DNA of 8,435 nt from contig JAJYEB010000066.1 in assembly GCA_021790375.1 (NCBI GenBank), positions 1-8,435 of the forward strand. Direction: 5' to 3'. The stretch's first letter is position 1. The number at the start of each line of letters is the position of its first letter. Source of the stretch: Chloroflexota bacterium. GTDB lineage: Bacteria; Chloroflexota; Limnocylindria; Limnocylindrales; CSP1-4. Shown in pieces: positions 5,698-8,435 of the stretch. The translations under genes were made by a program, and so were the position numbers. Under the pieces are notes generated by a model that ran no database searches, was not told the DNA's origin, and worked only from the letters and a program-made list of their open reading frames with translations.

Positions 5698-7137
5698 TCA
5701 GTGGGTGGTGTACGAGCTCGCCTGCACCGAGTCGAGGTTCTGCAGGATCGAGTCGAGCTGGCTGGGGTACTGGATGTACTGCAGCAGTCCCTTGTAGAAG
5801 GCGGTCTGCATGGGCGTCGGCATCTGGTCGGACGCGTCGAAGACGAACGACGTCGCGCCCGACAGGATCTGGCCGAGCCGCTGGTTCATGGCGTTGGGGT
5901 AGTTGGCCACGCCCTTGTTGGCCGAGAGGAACTCGCCGCCGCCCACGAAGAGCGTCTGCGCCTGCGCGCTCACGAGGTACTTCATGAGCGCCGCGGCCTG
6001 CGGCGTGTTGTGGAACGCGCCGAACAGGTCGCCCGCGCCCTCGACGGCGTTGGCGTACTGCGGCGTGATGGCCGGGAACGGGAAGAAGTTGTAGTCGGTG
6101 AGCTTCTGCTCGTTGGCGAACTGGCCGAGACCGGTGATGAAGCTCGCCTGGTGCAGGAACAGGCAGCCGGGAGGCGTGGTGAACAGCGGGTCACCGGCGT
6201 TGGCGAAGTTCGCCGTCAGCACGCGGTTGGCGCCGCCGTAGCTCTGCGCGACCATCTGGCCCAGCTGCTGCCAGTCAGCCTTCATGCCGGGGTCGGTCCA
6301 CTTGACCTTGCCGGCCCACCAGTTGTTGTAGTAGGTGGGGCCCTGCGTGTGCAGGACGAACGACTCGAGCACGTCGGTGGCCGGCCAGCCGGAGGCCGCG
6401 CCGGACTCGACGCTGAAGCACCAGGGCGCCTGGGCCTTGCTCTTGTCCTGGGTGATGAGGGTCTGGAGGTCGCTCCACGTCGCGGGCGGGTTGCTCGCGA
6501 GGTCGCCCACGACCTTGGGGTCGTACCAGATCTGGCCCTTGGCCGAGACGTCGAGGAAGATGCCGACCAGCTTGCCGCTGACCGTGCCCAGCTGGACCAG
6601 CGAGGACGGGGTCTGCGACGTGTACGCGTTCATGTCCAGCATCGTGGACAGGTCCTGGAGCTTGCCGGCGGCCGCGTACTGCTGCATCTGGGCCGGCCCG
6701 GGCAGGCCGGCGATGTCGGGCAGCTGACCGGAGGCGATGCCCGCCGTCAGCACGGCCGGCTCATCGCGCGTGCCCGTGTAGTTGACGGTGATACCGGTCG
6801 CATCCTCGAACGGCTTGACCATGGCGAGGAACTGCGCCTGCTCGGAGCCGCCCCAGACGGCGAGGACGCTCACCGAGCCGCCGATCTTCCCGAGCGTGGA
6901 GGCGTACTGCTGCGCGGCCGAGATCGCCGTGGCGCTGTACGACGGGGCGGGCACGGCGGAAGCCGCCGCCGAGGCCGCGGGCGCGGCCGAGGCAGGAGCG
7001 GCCGACGCCGCCGGCGCGGCGGACGCCGGAGCCGACGTTGGCGCCGTCGTGGCGCCCGAACTGCATGCGGCGGCGACCAGCATCATGACGGCGCCCACCG
7101 CCAGGACGCGGACCCCCCGCGGTCTTCCCTGGATCAC
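5698..7137 (-). CDS. Carbohydrate ABC transporter substrate-binding lipoprotein
   Basis: A 479-residue extracytoplasmic sugar-binding protein, anchored by lipid, that would deliver its ligand to the two permeases. Seen: a basic N-terminus and hydrophobic signal segment ending in a lipobox-like VAAAC with the lipidated Cys at residue 25 (the -3 Ala is a weak match), then a low-complexity Ala/Ser/Pro linker to about residue 68. The mature domain starts near GGSVSVLAVWGGSEQ (86-100). Motifs GLPGPAQM, PWCFSVESGAASGWP, TTPPGCLFLHQASF, EGAGDLFGAF and DASDQMP are those I associate with alpha-glucoside-type (AglE-like) or oligosaccharide binding proteins. GTG at 7137 was chosen because AAAGGAG lies 7 nt upstream and the signal peptide begins there; the open frame continues upstream inside lacI without meaning. 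The ligand is an inference only. Confidence 0.92.
   Translation of the reverse strand: MIQGRPRGVRVLAVGAVMMLVAAACSSGATTAPTSAPASAAPAASAAPASAAPAASAAASAVPAPSYSATAISAAQQYASTLGKIGGSVSVLAVWGGSEQAQFLAMVKPFEDATGITVNYTGTRDEPAVLTAGIASGQLPDIAGLPGPAQMQQYAAAGKLQDLSTMLDMNAYTSQTPSSLVQLGTVSGKLVGIFLDVSAKGQIWYDPKVVGDLASNPPATWSDLQTLITQDKSKAQAPWCFSVESGAASGWPATDVLESFVLHTQGPTYYNNWWAGKVKWTDPGMKADWQQLGQMVAQSYGGANRVLTANFANAGDPLFTTPPGCLFLHQASFITGLGQFANEQKLTDYNFFPFPAITPQYANAVEGAGDLFGAFHNTPQAAALMKYLVSAQAQTLFVGGGEFLSANKGVANYPNAMNQRLGQILSGATSFVFDASDQMPTPMQTAFYKGLLQYIQYPSQLDSILQNLDSVQASSYTTH
6967..7032 (-). repeat. 33-bp duplication encoding an 11-residue linker repeat
   Basis: Within the lipoprotein linker the peptide APASAAPAASA occurs twice in a row (residues 36-46 and 47-57). 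The two DNA copies differ at several bases while the protein is identical. Confidence 0.75.
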
Positions 7138-7144
7138 GTGCGTG

Positions 7145-7151
7145 CTCCTTT
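7145..7151 (-). promoter_or_regulatory. Ribosome binding site of the binding-protein gene
   Basis: On the - strand AAAGGAG lies 7 nt before the GTG at 7137. It decides that start, for which the frame alone gives no limit. A 5-bp stem (CCGGC/GCCGG, 7157-7172) lies just upstream in the 41-bp lacI gap. I see no separate promoter in this gap. Confidence 0.75.
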
Positions 7152-7178
7152 CACAACCGGCACCTCCGCCGGCCCATG

Positions 7179-8264
7179 TCAGACCGGGCCGGCAAGGCCC
7201 GGACGCAGCTCTGCCGGCGGATGTCCGCCGGCATCCCCACCGTGCGGGCTCGGCGCCGAGCCACGCACGACTAGCTGGGTCTCCAGTACGGACCGCGCCG
7301 GCACGGGCCGGCCGGCGATCCGGTCGATGAGTGCCCGGCCCACGCTGAAGCCGAGCTCGTAGGCAGGCAGATGGACGGTGGTGAGGGGCGGGTCGAAATG
7401 CGCCGCGAGCGGGATGTCGTCGAAGCCGACGATGGCGAGCTGCCCGGGGACGGCGATCCGGTGGGCCCGCGCCGCGCCGATCACGCCGAGGGCGACCACG
7501 TCGCTGGCGGCGAAGACGGCGGTGAACGAGCAGCCGCGGCGGATCAGTCGGTCCATCGCGGCATGGCCGCTGGCCGCATCGAAGTCGGCGTGCGTGACGA
7601 GCTCCTCCTGGTACGGGATGCCGGCCGCCTCGAGGGCGCTCCGGTAGCCCTGCAGCCGCTCCTGGGCGGCCGTGTAGGCGAGCGGCGCGTTCGTCACGCA
7701 GGCGATGCGGCGGTGCCCCAGGGACAGCAGGTGATCGACCGCGAGCCGGGCCCCGCTCACGTTGTCCACGTCGACGCTGGGGATCGGGACGTCGGGGAGC
7801 GAGCCCTGCAGCACCAGCGGGAAGCCGTCGGCCTGGAGCTCCGCGAGGGCGCGATCGTCGGCACGCGGTCCGGACACCACCAGGCCGTCGACGTGATGGG
7901 CCCGCAGCAGCGTGGCGTAGGAGTGGTCGCCGGGCGGGAGGGGTTCCACGAGCACCCGGTAGCCGGCCTCGCGCGCGGCATCCGCCAGGCCCCGCAGCGT
8001 CTCCGGGAGCAGCGCATCCACCGCGACCTGCTCCGGTCGTTGGCGCAGCACCAGGCCGAGCACGAGGCTCGCCCCGACGGCGAGTCTCCGGGCGGAGGCG
8101 TTGGGGGTGTACCCGAGGTCCAGTGCCGCCGCCAGCACGCGTTCGCGCGTCGCCTGGCTGATCTGGGCGGTGGGGTGGTCGTTCAACACGAACGACACGG
8201 TCGTGCGGGACACGCCGGCCAGCCGAGCGACGTCGGCACTGGTAGGCCGTCTGCGGATCGCCAT
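7179..8264 (-). CDS. LacI-family transcriptional repressor
   Basis: A 361-residue DNA-binding regulator that probably senses the imported sugar and represses this locus. The N-terminal helix-turn-helix is at about residues 8-28 (TSADVARLAGVSRTTVSFVLN), followed by the hinge-helix segment NASARRLA (55-62), whose Leu in LacI proteins inserts at the central CpG of the operator. A periplasmic-binding-protein-like effector domain follows (LGLVLRQ onward, with VDGLVVSGPR, GHRRIACVTN, VFAASDVVALGVIGAAR and VPGQLAIVGFDDIPLAAHFDPPLTTV) and the usual end ETQLVVRGS. About 22 further residues (PSPHGGDAGG onward) extend beyond the usual end. The ATG at 8264 has a very strong purine-rich site, GGAGGAGG, just upstream. 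It lies 41 bp before the binding-protein gene on the same strand, so autoregulation together with the transporter is likely. Confidence 0.93.
   Translation of the reverse strand: MAIRRRPTSADVARLAGVSRTTVSFVLNDHPTAQISQATRERVLAAALDLGYTPNASARRLAVGASLVLGLVLRQRPEQVAVDALLPETLRGLADAAREAGYRVLVEPLPPGDHSYATLLRAHHVDGLVVSGPRADDRALAELQADGFPLVLQGSLPDVPIPSVDVDNVSGARLAVDHLLSLGHRRIACVTNAPLAYTAAQERLQGYRSALEAAGIPYQEELVTHADFDAASGHAAMDRLIRRGCSFTAVFAASDVVALGVIGAARAHRIAVPGQLAIVGFDDIPLAAHFDPPLTTVHLPAYELGFSVGRALIDRIAGRPVPARSVLETQLVVRGSAPSPHGGDAGGHPPAELRPGLAGPV
7213..7232 (-). promoter_or_regulatory. Perfect hairpin in the 3' end of lacI
   Basis: GCCGGCGG and CCGCCGGC form an 8-bp perfect stem around the 4-nt loop ATGT; counting the A-T in the loop it is 9 bp with 2 nt. 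It lies in the codons of the unusual LacI tail, 34 nt before the stop. There is no T-run. It may attenuate read-through into the transporter genes or protect the lacI mRNA 3' end. Confidence 0.5.
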
Positions 8265-8267
8265 CGG

Positions 8268-8280
8268 CCTCCTCCTCCCC
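8268..8280 (-). promoter_or_regulatory. Ribosome binding site of lacI
   Basis: The - strand reads GGGGAGGAGGAGG, then 3 nt, then ATG. Several overlapping GGAGG copies place one at normal spacing. Confidence 0.75.
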
Positions 8281-8322
8281 GTGGTCCCGCATGGGGTTCA
8301 CCGGAGTCCGGGCGCCGGGGGA

Positions 8323-8350
8323 TTGACCGGAGCCCGAGCGCGGGTAGACT
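8323..8350 (+). promoter_or_regulatory. Possible divergent + strand promoter
   Basis: TTGACC (8323-8328), a 16-bp spacer and TAGACT (8345-8350) resemble a vegetative promoter reading rightward out of the window. Its -10 overlaps that of lacI on the other strand. The expected start near 8357 falls inside the operator. No gene start is visible before the window ends, so this rests on the hexamers alone. Confidence 0.4.
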
Positions 8351-8375
8351 AACGCGCGTTACTAACGCGAGTCAA
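8346..8375 (-). promoter_or_regulatory. Predicted promoter of the lacI-transporter operon
   Basis: On the - strand TTGACT (complement of 8370-8375) is followed by an 18-bp spacer and TAGTCT (complement of 8346-8351). Both fit the vegetative -35 and -10 consensus. The start would fall near 8339, giving a leader of about 75 nt before the lacI ATG. The operator palindrome occupies the spacer, which is a good repression geometry. Predicted from sequence only. Confidence 0.6.
8350..8361. promoter_or_regulatory. Predicted LacI-family operator
   Basis: TAACGCGCGTTA is a perfect 12-bp palindrome with a central CpG, the hallmark of LacI-family operators. A second half-site, ACTAACGCG, is repeated 13 bp further (8348-8356 and 8361-8369). 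The site lies between the lacI -35 and -10. The regulator encoded next door is the obvious candidate to bind it. Confidence 0.7.
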
Positions 8376-8435
8376 CTAGATTCGCCGGAGTCGTATCGCA
8401 AACATCCGGCAGGCCGGACCCGCGGTGGCGGAGAG

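Noticed and set aside
5647..7362. A 571-codon open frame on the + strand
   Set aside because: It is antisense to the well-supported binding-protein gene. Low stop-codon density at this GC content explains it.
8415..8435. Possible tRNA 5' end or a gene starting at the GTG at 8425
   Set aside because: Only about 10-20 bases are left in the window. No ribosome site precedes the GTG and no cloverleaf can be tested.

Overview
The window is high-GC DNA, with starts split between GTG and ATG. Its likely source is a Chloroflexota-like bacterium, possibly of the Limnocylindria type, or a high-GC actinobacterium. Clues are the Ala/Ser/Pro-rich lipoprotein linker, apparent leaderless promoters and a sugar ABC operon without its own ATPase. 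This placement is an inference from style; there is no marker gene in the window.

Left part (1-2636, + strand). First comes the 3' part of a radical SAM enzyme of the AmmeMemoRadiSam system (amrS), cut by the window edge. The MEMO1-like partner amrB follows directly, with only 1 nt between stop and start. A 131-bp gap holds a degenerate 10-bp tandem repeat and a -10-like hexamer. Then comes mobA, the molybdenum cofactor guanylyltransferase, which seems to be translated from a leaderless mRNA.

Right part (2666-8264, - strand). Read in the direction of transcription, this is a sugar-uptake locus. It runs: LacI-family repressor, lipoprotein sugar-binding protein, permease 1 (AglF-like), permease 2 (AglG-like), then an aldose 1-epimerase that probably has its own promoter. 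The two permeases overlap by 4 bp (ATGA). No ATP-binding subunit and no glycosidase lies in the window. The transporter therefore probably uses an ATPase encoded elsewhere, and any hydrolase would lie outside. Likely substrates are alpha-glucosides or related oligosaccharides.

Control elements are the most interesting part. Upstream of lacI a perfect 12-bp palindrome with a central CpG sits between the -35 and -10 of the lacI promoter. A second promoter-like pair on the + strand shares almost the same -10 bases, so the operator could control two divergent units. A perfect 13-bp hairpin lies between the binding-protein gene and permease 1, and another perfect hairpin lies at the 3' end of lacI; both could set expression ratios within the operon. 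Three tandem 37-bp repeats lie between permease 2 and the epimerase. No rRNA, mobile element or CRISPR array was seen.
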